Source of the DNA: Astragalus membranaceus
Lineage: Eukaryota > Streptophyta > Magnoliopsida > Fabales > Fabaceae
Assembly (NCBI GenBank): GCA_039519185.1
Contig: CM076849.1
Span: forward strand, 74,085,784-74,149,783
Direction of reading: 5' to 3'
DNA length: 64,000 bases
Below, piece by piece: positions 42,358 through 53,320 of this stretch. Positions within the stretch are counted from its first letter, which is position 1. Every line of letters begins with the position of its first letter. The translations under genes and the position numbers were made by a program. The notes beneath the pieces were generated by a model, which worked only from the letters and a program-made list of their open reading frames with translations, did not search any database and was not told where the DNA came from.

Positions 42358-43763
42358 CAAGGTAGTCAGAATCGAGATTATACATACAATCGGAAAGGAG
42401 ATGTATAATCGTAAATCGTGGAATCGTAAGTATAATCGTAAGATTATACAAAATTCATCAAACACATAAATTGAAGGTGTATTATATATAAATACTTCAA
42501 AAACTTAATTAATATCAAGTTTGAGGTCTAAAATAATTAATATGAAGTTTGATAAGTCATAAGTTCATAAAACACAACTAATAAGTCATAACTTATAAGT
42601 CATAAAACTAATTAACCTATTACAAATAAGCAAGACAGGAACACCTAGACCCAAGGGTGACTTCGACAGCGTCAAGATTGGTGTCAGCGCCAGCAGTGGC
42701 ATTAGGATTTTGAGCCATTAAAGGAAGAAAAACAAACAGAGAAGTTTGAGAAAGAAACATTCTCCGTCTCACGAACAAGAGAGCAAGAAACGTAAATAAA
42801 ATGAAAGAGGGAGAACCGTTGTGGGAGGGAAATAAAATGAAAGAAATGTGTTGAGAAGTTTTTTTTTTGAGGGAACGTGTCGAAGCTGTCGCAGAGAAGT
42901 CTGAGAGAGAGCCGTTGTGAGAGAAATTAACTCAAAGAAACGTGTCTGATACAAAAAAAAAGTGCCCTGTAGAAGTTATTTTGAGTGAACGTGTTTGAGA
43001 AGTTCCCTTTTTTTTATTTTTTTTTTATTTAAAAACATAATAAGTAACTGTAAGTGAAAGTTTTTACTTTTTACTCAGGATGGTAAATTTTTTTAACCTA
43101 CACTTAAACCTAATTGACTAAAGGGAGTTGGGTCACGAATTGGGTCTTCGCGACCCGTCTTCCTTACCCGAATTTTTTATTAACTTCGATTCCACAAGCG
43201 CCGAAACAGCAACAGATGAACAAAGCGCTCCTCCATCTCTCCGGCGGCAACAACAACAACGTTGGCGGCAACAACAACAACGTTTTTAGACTCGCAAAAA
43301 CGCCAACGATTACACGATTTTCAAATGCGATTCCACCGTTTTACGATTCTACCAAGAATCATAATCGTTGGAGGGTTGTGAAATCGTAAAAACGTACGAT
43401 TATATGATTATAATCGCGATTCTGACTACCTTGCGTGGATATTTTAAAAATATAATTTTAAACTGATCATAATACCTAAAAGTGTATATTTTTATTGTCT
43501 ATATTATGAAATCACATAATTTACTTTACCAAATAATAATTTATTTGCATTTTTCTGAAATACTAATATACCATGTATATCTACAAAGATATATAAACTA
43601 TAAATTCCTTAAATTTTATTTCATTGATATAAAATTGTTTAAATAAATTATACTTATACATTACCTCTAATTTTTAAAGTTTTTTCAACAAGAAAATGTA
43701 TACCCGTGCATCGCACGGGTCATGCGCACTAGTATGATTATAATCGCGATTCTGACTACCTTG
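42358..43763. mobile_element. TIR DNA transposon (non-autonomous)
   Basis: Left end CAAGGTAGTCAGAATCG (42,358) is matched by CGATTCTGACTACCTTG at the right, present twice (ending 43,433 and 43,763). Flanks CATGGAAG and TGTGGAAG share six of eight bases, a possible worn 8-bp duplication as in hAT elements. The interior includes a segment with a 91-residue open frame rich in Asn repeats (43,114-43,389) that I do not recognise and doubt is a gene. Confidence 0.55.
43440..43732 (+). mobile_element. Second Helitron tail, flanked by 37-bp direct repeats
   Basis: It ends with hairpin CCCGTGC-ATC-GCACGGG (43,703-43,719) and CTAG at 43,729-43,732 followed by T. It is flanked by a 37-bp repeat (43,403-43,439 and 43,733-43,769, one mismatch) that is the end of the TIR element. 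The 5' end of this Helitron is not defined. Confidence 0.5.
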
Positions 43764-43769
43764 TGTGGA

Positions 43770-44061
43770 AGGCATGAGATTGGAAATTCTGAAAGCCACA
43801 ATATATTCTCAACCCCAAATATATAGAGGAAAAGTGAGATAGGGCCTGGGAGAAAGATTCCAAAAATATTTAATCCATCAAAAAATTATTTTGAATAAAA
43901 GAAGAGTGATTAAACAATTTCAAATCAGTACTTTTAAGTTTAACAAAGGAAAGAAACACATACAGGTTCCAAAAAGATGTACTTGAATTCGCAAGACATA
44001 AAATTGCAAAAATTTGGCAAGCTCAGACCATATATATTATTCAATAAGAAATAAGAAAAGG
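43770..44061. other. Flank of element D, nothing recognised
   Basis: AT-rich, no exon-like frame on either strand; presumably intron of the DNL gene. Confidence 0.35.
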
Positions 44062-44066
44062 ATATA

Positions 44067-44394
44067 TGATCGTACCTGATCAATACGATGAGTTGCTGTT
44101 GTCTGATGATGTCGCTCGGTCGTTGGGATGAAGGATCGAGTTCTGGACCGCACGCGGGTGGTACCTGCAAAGGCACTCCAACGCTCAAGTCAGAGGTGCT
44201 TCAACGGGCAGGGTCACAAGGTGAGTAAAACATACCTGAAGCCACATGCTAGTGTGGTATATATACTGTTGGCTGCGCAAGCGTTCTAGCCGTTGCGCTT
44301 TTTGCGGGGCCGGCCGCATCTTGCGGAGTAAGTTAGGTATTGGGCCGCGCTGGGCCTGTTGGACGAAATTGGCCTTCGAGCCCACTCCAGAACA
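44067..44394 (-). repeat. 3' LTR of element D
   Basis: 328 bp. Minus-strand TATATATA at 44,258-44,265 is the probable promoter core. It is followed by GTTGCCCCCCAAGCC, complement of the polypurine tract; a second G6 tract lies at about 44,444. Confidence 0.92.
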
Positions 44395-45047
44395 GTTGCC
44401 CCCCAAGCCTAGGTCGCCTAGGGGCGGGCTAAGGCTTGATTCCTTGCCCCCCAGCGTGGTCACAAACGACCGTTCTGGAACGACGACTGGTCGAACGTAA
44501 TCTGGTCGATCGCTAATTGGTTGACTGCGTGGTCGCTGCCACGCGGCCTGGTCACACGGGGCCAGGTGCCGCCTCGGGGGTGATGCCTGACAATCAATCG
44601 TCATGAATGCTGACCAATTCCAGCTCCAATTCCAGGTAACTACGACCGCTCTTCCTTTATTTGAGTTTTTATGTTCCACCTGATGGAGGGGGTGTCATGT
44701 CTGGGGACGACCACGTCGCCCCTTCCCACGCGCGAGCAAGACCTTGACCGTTATTCCCCTCCACAGGTTCATTCTGGCGCGGACCAAACAAACCCGCCGT
44801 ATCTCTGGAATCCCGGCCGTTTCTCTTGCACACAATATGACCCGACCAGTGGAGCAAAGTTCTGCGCACGCCCGGTCGTCTTCTTCTAACGACGAATCTT
44901 CCTCTGGGTCTTCGGCCCTGAATTGGACTTCCTCTAGCAAATCCGGGACTCGGCCCGACAGAAGTGGGGCGCCGTTCACCGAGGCTGTGGTCGATGACAC
45001 CACAGATAGCAACGCACGGGTTGCCTATGACGAAGGTATTGGCCAGG

Positions 45048-45804
45048 TGTTTACTGTGATTTTTAGTAAACACCGCTAGTTTCACTACACGTGTTACTTG
45101 CGAGATCAACTAGGAATCTCAGGCCATTTGTGATCAAATTTTACTAAGAATTATTGATATCAGTAGAAGTGCGAAGTGCAGAGACTTAAGAAATATGATA
45201 AAGTGCAAGAATTTGTAAATGCGGGAAGAGGAATCAAATGCAGTAAATTGCAGTAATTGTAAATGAAGAAGATGACAAAGTGCAGAAATCTTAAAGAAAT
45301 GAAAACAATTATATAAAGAAATGGTACGCAGAATCATACATGAATTCCTGTTTTCTCTGTTTGCGGAAGTAGAGTGTTTTAGGAAATGTGTGTAATGAAA
45401 TTTGCGACCCTTTTTCCTCTCTACAGAACCTCTATTTATAATACAAATAAGACTATAACCGCTCAGCGGTTTTCTAAAACAAGATAAGGCAGAGTAACTG
45501 CTATTTCGACGTGTTTCTACTTCGATTGTCTAACTGCTCTTTCTTTTCGACCAAAGAATCAATGTCCCTTTTGACAAATCTCCATAGCTTTGCTTGTTTC
45601 GCTGTTTATAATCTTCTCTCTGTCGAAGTGTGGCCTCTTTTTCCCAAATTCGCTAAGTTATGCATTAGGCTGCTTTCCCTTGGTTACTACCTCTTGAAGT
45701 CGAAATTATATCTTGGTGTCGAAGACCTGTTTTCTTTCTGAAATTATTAAGTCAAACCCTGTTGACTGCATTTAATATTAGCCTGTCGAAAATGCAGGCT
45801 AACA
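45048..45804 (-). repeat. 3' LTR of element C
   Basis: 757 bp, TGTTTACTGTGA..GGCTAACA. Minus-strand TATAAATA at 45,433-45,440. The polypurine tract (minus TTTTTGGGGGGCAATT) follows at 45,805-45,820. Confidence 0.96.
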
Positions 45805-46106
45805 AATTGCCCCCCAAAAAGGCTTTTTCGACTGAGTTTTCAATGAAGGTAGAAAATGACTTTTTTGAAACATCTTTCGACCATTCTGTGTCAAATCTTC
45901 AATCATCATTAAATATCTTTTTTCAGAATATGATTAGATGTTTCTGTGTCAAGGCCAGTCCCACTATCGCTTTCTCCCATTTAAATCACGCCACGTGTGA
46001 AAATAACTGTTGGGATCTCCCATGATCCCACGTTTCCCCACCAACGTCTTGGGGATTCACACCTTTTGAATTATTTTTTAATTAATAAATTCAAGTTAAA
46101 CACGGC

Positions 46107-46115
46107 TATAAAAGG
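46107..46115 (+). promoter_or_regulatory. TATA box of the antisense PMD gene
   Basis: TATAAAAGG on the plus strand, 178 bp before the ATG at 46,285 and about 300 bp inside the 3' LTR. Canonical plant core promoter sequence; use is inferred. Confidence 0.7.
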
Positions 46116-46284
46116 TAACTGCACCTCTTCATTTCCTTTTTCTGTTTCTTCATCTTCTTCTCCGCGAAAAAACTCCATTAAAGCATCTTCTGATTTCTGC
46201 ATTTCCTTCTCCTTATTCGCCTTACGAAGCAAAGCGGCCGCTACTAAGCACTTCCATTTCTTCATTAGCTTCCTGTTTCTAACG

Positions 46285-49200
46285 ATGGCATCTTCTTCTA
46301 CCATAAAATCTCCTGCTGTAACTCTTGGGAAGAAAACCCTTATCTCTGAACCTGCTCTCACTTTGGAGGAAACACTAATTTACCGGTCTCAGGTACTTAT
46401 CCCCTTCTCTAAACCTTCAAAGCATGCATTTTTAGGCCCTCTTCCTCTCGCTGATGATGATTCCTCTAGGATTAGGGACATTTTCCCTAGCTACCATAGA
46501 CTCAGCCCTAGGATCTTCAGCGAAGGTCCACACGTAATGGATTTCATGAGTAACCCGAATAGGGTTTTTCGATCTTCGCCACCAACTGAGAAAAACATGC
46601 CTTACATTGACTGGCTCAACAAAATTGAGTCGAAGAAAGGAGATATCTGGAAAAGTCAGGGAATTTTCGATCTGATCCAAATCTCAAGGTATGGGCCTAA
46701 GTATCAAAGCCCAATGCTCCTTTCTGCTCTACATTTTTGGGATATTACTACCAACAGCCTTCATTTGAAGTGTGGCATGCTTGCCCCTACCCTGCTTGAT
46801 GTGGCAGCTATAACAGGTTTAAAGCCTTTAGGGGAAGTTTTCGACCCTGCTATCCAAACTGACTTCGATTTTGACTTCAAAAAGGCTAGCTTTAAAGGCT
46901 ATATTGAAGAGAAACACATTACCGGGTCGAAGGATGTTTCTGATGAAGAGCATATTGCTTTTCTCACTTTCTGGTTATCCTTTTATGTCTTCTGTTCTTC
47001 GTCACTTCAAGTGGCCAAGATGTATATCCCCCTAGCCATTCAACTACATCAACGTCGAAAGATCAACTTGGCTACCCTTATTTTAGGGTCCCTTTTCGAC
47101 AACTTGAAACAAGGGGCTCTTGATTTGAAAGGACTCAAACCAGACGGGAAATATTTGGTCTCTGGACCAATTTGGCTGTTTCAATTGTGGCTTCTTGCCA
47201 CTTTCAATTCGAAATTGATAATGTATACTCCTGATGAGTATCTTGACGTAATTTCTAACAGAGGGGTCGAAGGTGTACGACTTGCTTTGTTGAGACCTAA
47301 ACAAATAGGAGTATCTGTCGAAGATCTCTTTTCACAAGCTTTCAACATGTTTCTGAATTGTACAGAATTTTCTCCTTCTATGGCCCCTTTTGCTGGAAGA
47401 AATTATGGACCACATTGGTTCACTAGGGAATTCCCTGCTGACAACCCTGATGAGGAACAAGAAACCAATCAAATTTGGAAAGCATTTTTAACTCCTCAAC
47501 TGCTGTCGTCTCGAATTTCTCCTGGGAAGTCATCAAACCAATTTGGTTTATTCTCATATCATCCAAGTTTATATGCACGGCAATTTGGGTTGTGTCAACT
47601 TCGACCCAGCCATTTTTTCCGATCTAAAAGGGAACTGTTAGTTCCTGAGAATGAAGAAGAATGGATAAATCGTCTCAACGACTTTCCTGCTGATTCTTTT
47701 CGTCTTACCCCCCTCCCTTTTGAACCAACTTTCTCTTGTACCCACAAGTTTTCTCAGTGGTGGACAGAGTATATCACCAGGAAATTCACTGGTGTCGAAG
47801 AGGCTAATCTATTGGTCAAACTAATATCTGCTTTTCCTTCTTCGCAGAAAAAGAAGACCAAGTCGAAAGGTATACATATTCGAGAAATTCGAGCATTTCA
47901 ACAATATTTCGAAACTGTATATGATCCGACTCATCTTCGTCGAACTGTTTCTCAAGCTGCAAAAGTTTTTAAACAAAAAATTCTTGATAAAATCCCGACT
48001 ATGATTTTTCCACCTTATGTACCCGACAAATATTTTTTTGCTTTAACACAAAACAAAATTAGATTTCCACCTTTACCAACCAGTGAACTGGCTCTGGCAT
48101 TTTGGTCACCCATTCCAGAATGGTTCGTATGTGGTTCGACCAAGGCACTATTTGATTTTTCGAACAAAACAGCTGAGAAAGTAGTTCCGACTAAGCAGGA
48201 CATATACACTTTTGAGGGTCATCTTCATTTAGATATTCAACATATTCGAATCTTGTCCTCCATTAGAGAAGGTGATTCACAAGACTTCTTAGGAAAAATA
48301 AATTTCCTTTCTATGTATTTCGTATTAACACTTGTTTGTCGAATATTTGTAGCCATACCTATCACATCGTCTTCGACAGATGGCGCAGCAACAAAGACGA
48401 AGAAAAAAGATGTTGAGGCTTCGTCAATAAGAAAACAACCTCTTCAAGAAGAAAAACAAAAAGTAAGTACTTATCTTTACTCGTTGTGTTATCTTCTTAT
48501 ACTCTTCGACTAATTAGTCATCCGTTTTGCAGAGTCGAAAAAGAACAAGTAGCTCTTTAATATCCAATCCAAAGAAAGCAAGAAATGTTAAACCAAGAGT
48601 CGTGAGGGATTCAGAGGTCGAAGTTCTCAAAACTTTGCCTATTTATATTTGTTTTCTTTTTCTTATTCATGCTCATATGATTGTTGTATTTTCAGTCTGA
48701 TGAAACACCACTGGTCAGAACTAAACCCATCAAGGTTCAAGTTCCTGAAACAGAAAGAGAGAGAAAGACAAAACATTCTCAAGATGCCTCTAAGCTAGAC
48801 TGTCTCTCAACAAACTTCTGTCGAAAGACAACAACAAGAAGAACAAGTTCCGAAAAGGCTTATCCAAAAAACCCAGAGTGCACATTCTTTAGTTGAGAAT
48901 ACCATAGCTAAGGTGATCGATTGAAGCCTATGTTTTTCGAAAACCCGAAAACTTTGTTTATGTGATAATACTCACTTTGCCTCATTTTTTAGGAAACTGA
49001 AGTCCCAACAAAACATGCTACACCTTCCTCCACTCATTCCCCTTCAAAAATAAATGTTTCTGGAGAAGGTGTCGAAGAAAAAGATTTGCCTCAACATACA
49101 CCTGTTGTCGAAGATACACTGTTGGCCGAAAAGACTATTCTTGCTGAAACTGCCAAGGAAATTCCTGCTCATGGCCCAGAACCTGCTGCTATGGACGTTG

Positions 49201-50135
49201 ATGAAAGTCCTGATGTTGGCCACAGTGGAGCTGAGATCAGTATATCCTCTTCTCCAAATATGGAAGAGCAAGGGTACGACGAAGAGGAAAGTGAAGACGA
49301 CGGTAACAATGAGAGGAGTGAATCTCTTGAGATAGCAAATTCTCCACGTTCTGTGCCCTCAACGCATGACATCGCTCTTAGCCTTCAAGAACAAGAATTT
49401 TTGGACTTAAAACGCAAAGATCCTCTGGAGGCTTTCAAACGAATGGTGAGTGGTTTATCTTCGACAGAGAGTAAGCCAAGTGCTTCGACTGCTTCTATTG
49501 GCAATTCCTCTGAAGGTCCTAAAGAAAACCTGATTCGAGAACTTCAAACAACCCTCTTTGAGATAGATCTATTCAAGGCCATCGAAACAAATCATATGCT
49601 CTATTACAAACTCAAGTCTTTGCTCAATAAACTTAATAACTCTGGCTCCAGTGACTCTCTTTTATGCTTTATTGTTGAATTTGAGCCTTTGCTAGAGCAA
49701 ATTTCCAGAGATATTCAGAAAAAGAAGAGTACTATTGTGAGCAAAGAGCGCGAGCTTGAACTTCTGACAGAAGAAAGTGTCGCCGTCGAAGCCTCAGAAA
49801 GCAAGATTTCAGCCCTGGAAATTCAAGCAGCAACTAATTCCAAGGAAATAGAAGACTGTGATGCAAATATTTCGACATACCAGGCCCAAATCAAGGAGTT
49901 GCAATCGAAGATTGAAGCGGAAGAAAAGAAGAAAATCTCTGTTCAACAGAAGTCTTCAATTTCTGTAGAGAACGCACTTCGCACTGAGGCAACCTTGGCT
50001 ATCGAACACTTGGAGAAGGTTCAGAAACATGACGAAGCGGTTAAGAGGCTAACTGAAGAAGAAACCCTTTTAGATACCAGATTGAGGCATGCCAGAACAG
50101 CCTTTGAGAGGCTTAAAGCTTCTTTTGTAATTTAA
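46285..50135 (+). CDS. Antisense gene of element C: plant mobile domain (PMD) protein, four exons
   Basis: ATG 46,285 (MASSSTIKSPAVTLGKK) is preferred over the open frame upstream because it follows the TATA box. Predicted exons: 46,285-48,462; 48,533-48,616; 48,696-48,912; 48,993-50,135, with introns of 70-80 bp. Exon 1 encodes an aminotransferase-like plant mobile domain at about residues 30-480: LISRYGP-type approach (FDLIQISRYGPKYQSPML), CGMLAPTLLDVAAITGLKP, SGPIWLFQLWLLATFNSK, then a long C-terminal part. Exon 4 is acidic, then a long Glu/Lys/Ser-rich coiled coil ending ERLKASFVI. Host PMD proteins (MAIN/MAIL1) act in the nucleus, and PMD genes are known inside plant gypsy elements. One frameshift seems present in exon 3 near 48,790-48,810; otherwise the frame of about 1,200 residues is open. 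It converges on pol with 64 bp between stop codons. The donor of the second intron (GTCGAA) is weak. Confidence 0.8.
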
Positions 50136-50199
50136 CTTTCCATCTGTATTCTGACAATCTTTCTTGGCATGAGTGCCATGTTTATATCTTCTCATTCTC

Positions 50200-51485
50200 T
50201 TAATTTTGCGTTATTTTAATTTCTTGCAACATTGGCTTATATCTTTTTAAATACTTGCCATTTATACGCAAAATTCGACCATCAATGTTTAGCTCTTCGA
50301 TTTCATAAGCGCCATTTGAGAAAACTTGTAAAATTTTAAATGGTCCTTCCCAATTTGGTGACCATTTTCCCAAGGCTCTATCTTTTTTGTCCATGGGTAA
50401 TATCACTTTCCACACTAAGTCTCCTGTAACAAAAGCTTTGAATTTCACCTTCTTGTTATAAGCTTTAGCTACTCTTTCTTTTTGCCTTATAAGGATATCT
50501 AATGCAAGTAACCTTTCTTCATCTATGTCAACCAATTCATCTAAAATCATGCTCCAATAATGGTCTGAAGGAATTTCAAATTGCCTTTGGATCCTGGTTG
50601 ATTGTAAATAGATTTCGACTGGTAAAACTGCATCATGCCCAAAAGTGAGACGAAATGGAGTAGTGTTAATTGATTCTCTAGGAGAATTTCGACAAGACCA
50701 TAATGCTTGATCAAGGGTTTTGTGCCAATTCTTAGGCTTTTGTCCAATATGTTTTTTAATCAAATTAATGATAATTTTATTGGCTGCTTCGACCTGACCA
50801 TTTGCCTGAGCATAATATGGTGTCGAACTTAATAACTTAAATCCACTTATGGAGGCAAACTCAACCATTTTTCGACCAGTAAACACTGAGCCTTGGTCTG
50901 TAGTGATGGTTTCTGGAACTCCAAACCTGCATAGAATGTGGTTTTGGATAAAGGCTATTACTGCCTCTTGGTCTACATTAGCTAAAGGGATAGCTTCGAC
51001 CCACTTAGTAAAGTAATCGATGCCTACTAATATGTAGCGGTGACCTTTCGACGACGTTGGTTTAATTTCGCCAATTATGTCTAGAGCCCATCCTCTAAAT
51101 GGCCAAGGCTTTATTATTGAGTGTAACTCATTTGCAGGTACATGTTGTATTCCTGCGTGTTTTCTGACATTCTTGACACCCTTTAGCAAAATCTATGCAA
51201 TCTTTAAGCATAGTAGGCCAGTATACTCCTTGTCGAAATAAAAGCCATTTCATTTTGTGCCCCCGCTTGGTGAGATCCACAAGCTCCACTATGAGTATTG
51301 GAAATTGCCAAATATGCCTCATTCTCATTAAGGCATTTAAGTAGGACTCCTTCCGGGGTTTTCTTTAACAATTCGTTTCCAAGAATTACATAGCTTAGAG
51401 CTCTATACTTGGTTTTTCGATTTGTTGTCCCTGTTGGATTTTCCAAGTATTCGACAATTGGTTTTCGCCAGTCATCATTCAACAT
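50200..51485 (-). pseudogene. Element C integrase
   Basis: The last 330 residues (50,200-51,189) are open: integrase core with Asp (WALDIIGE), Asp (TITTDQGSVF) and Glu (QANGQVEAANKII), then a C-terminal domain with GPFKILQV. The zinc-finger part upstream (about 51,150-51,330, GCQECQK) is in other frames, so frameshifts lie near 51,165 and 51,245. The core residues are intact. Confidence 0.85.
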
Positions 51486-51532
51486 ATTGTCAATGGCAAA
51501 AATTTCGTCATTTTCAATTGGAGGAAGTAATT

Positions 51533-53320
51533 CTACACTGTCTGCCCCCCCCCCCCCCCCCCAAGTTTTGGCATTGACAACTCATCATCCTTACGATCTG
51601 TCGAAATCAATTTCTCTTTAATTTCAATTAACTCACTGAGTTTTGTTGGAGAGACTTTATAACTTGAAGCAATTTGTGCCAAGTCGTTTGCTTCTTGATT
51701 CTCAATACGAGGTATATGCTCAATGTGAACATTGTCGAAACGTTTTAACAAAGTATTGGCAGTGACGAAATATAAGATTAAATTTTCTTTGATGCACTTA
51801 TATTCTTTGGTTAACTGCTTCACCACTAATTCAGAGTCACCTTTAATTTCGACAGCCTTTGCCCCCAACTCTAACATGATTTCCAATCCTGCAATTAAGG
51901 CTTCATATTCAGCCTCATTGTTAGAGCAGCGCTCTTTGATTTTAAACTTATACTTTGTTGGTATGTTTACTGGTGAAACAATTAATATACCAATTCCAGA
52001 ACCATTTTTATGGCTTGATCCATCGAAATAAAGTGTCCAAGGTCGATTATTCATTTTACTAACTGTCACTTCGACCAATGAATGGTCAACAATAAAGTCA
52101 GCAACAATTTGTCCTTTGATAGCTTTCAAAGGCTGATATGTTAATGAATACTCAGATAAAGCTAGTGCCCATTTGCCAATTCTATTATGCAATATTGGTT
52201 TCGACAGCATGTGTTTAATAATATCGAAATGAGAATGCACATACACATCAACTGGTTTGATATATTGCTTTAATTTGGTACAAGAAAAATACAGACAAAG
52301 GCACAATTTCTCCATTGGCTGATATCTAGTTTCAGCATCATTTAACACTCTACTCAGGTAATATATGGCTCTTTCGACACCATTATCATCCTCTTGTGCT
52401 AGCATACTACCTATTGTTAGCTCTGATGCTGCTATATACAATTTCATCACCTTATCTCTGATAGGTGGCAACAATATAGGTGGTTTAACTAAATAAGCCT
52501 TAATGTCGTCGAAGGCCTTCTGGTGCTCTGGATCCCACCTGAATAAGTCTTCTTTCTTCAGTCGAAGCAATGGCGAGAACACTTGAGTTTTGCCACTTTG
52601 GTTGGATATGAACCTTATGAGGAAATTAATCTTCCCTAATAATGACTGAAGCTCTTTTTTAGTCGAAGAGGCTTTCGTTTCCATGATTGCCTTCGTCTTG
52701 TTTTGATTAATTTCGATGCCTTTTTTGTGAACAACAAAGCCCAAGAAATCACCTGCACGTACAGAAAAGGCACATTTGATTGGATTCATTTTCAATCCAT
52801 ATTTTCTCATTCTTTCGAATGATTGTCGAAGATGGTCTAAATGGCCATTTTCTGTTGAAGATTTGACAACAATATCATCTATGTATACTTGCATAAAATT
52901 TTCAATAAAATCATGAAACATAGAATTCATTGCTCTCTGGTATGTTGCACCAGCATTTTTTAAACCAAATGGCATTACTACCCATTCATAAACACCTAAT
53001 GCCCCTGGGCACCGAAATGCTGTTTTCGACACATCTTCTTCGGCAATAAAAATTTGATTATATCCTGAATATCCATCAAGCATACTTAGGTATTCAAATC
53101 CTGCTGCCGAATCAACTAGCATTTCTGCCACAGCCATAGGGTATTGATCTTTGGGTGTAGCATTATTTAAATCACGAAAATCTATACAGACTCGTAATGT
53201 TCCATTTTTCTTAATAACAGGAACAATGTTGGCTAGCCAATCAACATACCTGGCAGTCCTGATGAAGTTGCTCTTGAGTAATTTTTCGATTTCTTCTTTG
53301 ATCTTCGACAGAACCTGAGG
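51533..53320 (-). pseudogene. Element C reverse transcriptase and two RNase H domains
   Basis: Open from about 53,230 (NGTLRVCIDFRDLNNATPK) to 51,533: RT with YIDDIVVKSS, first RNase H (YIAASELTIGSMLAQ), second RNase H starting WTLYFDGSSHKNGSGIGI with NNEAEYEALIAGLE. The frame is lost in a run of 18 G (minus strand; 51,545-51,562), where run length changes the frame into the integrase. Upstream, a 5-base duplication near 53,325 shifts the frame relative to the protease-side segment. Confidence 0.9.

Noticed and set aside
43114..43389. 91-residue frame with Asn repeats as a small gene
   Set aside because: Inside a TIR transposon, simple CAACAA repeats, no recognised domain or splice context.
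44185..45109. Arg-rich minus-strand frames around element D LTR
   Set aside because: Shadows of the antisense gene and LTR; no homology to gag or pol.
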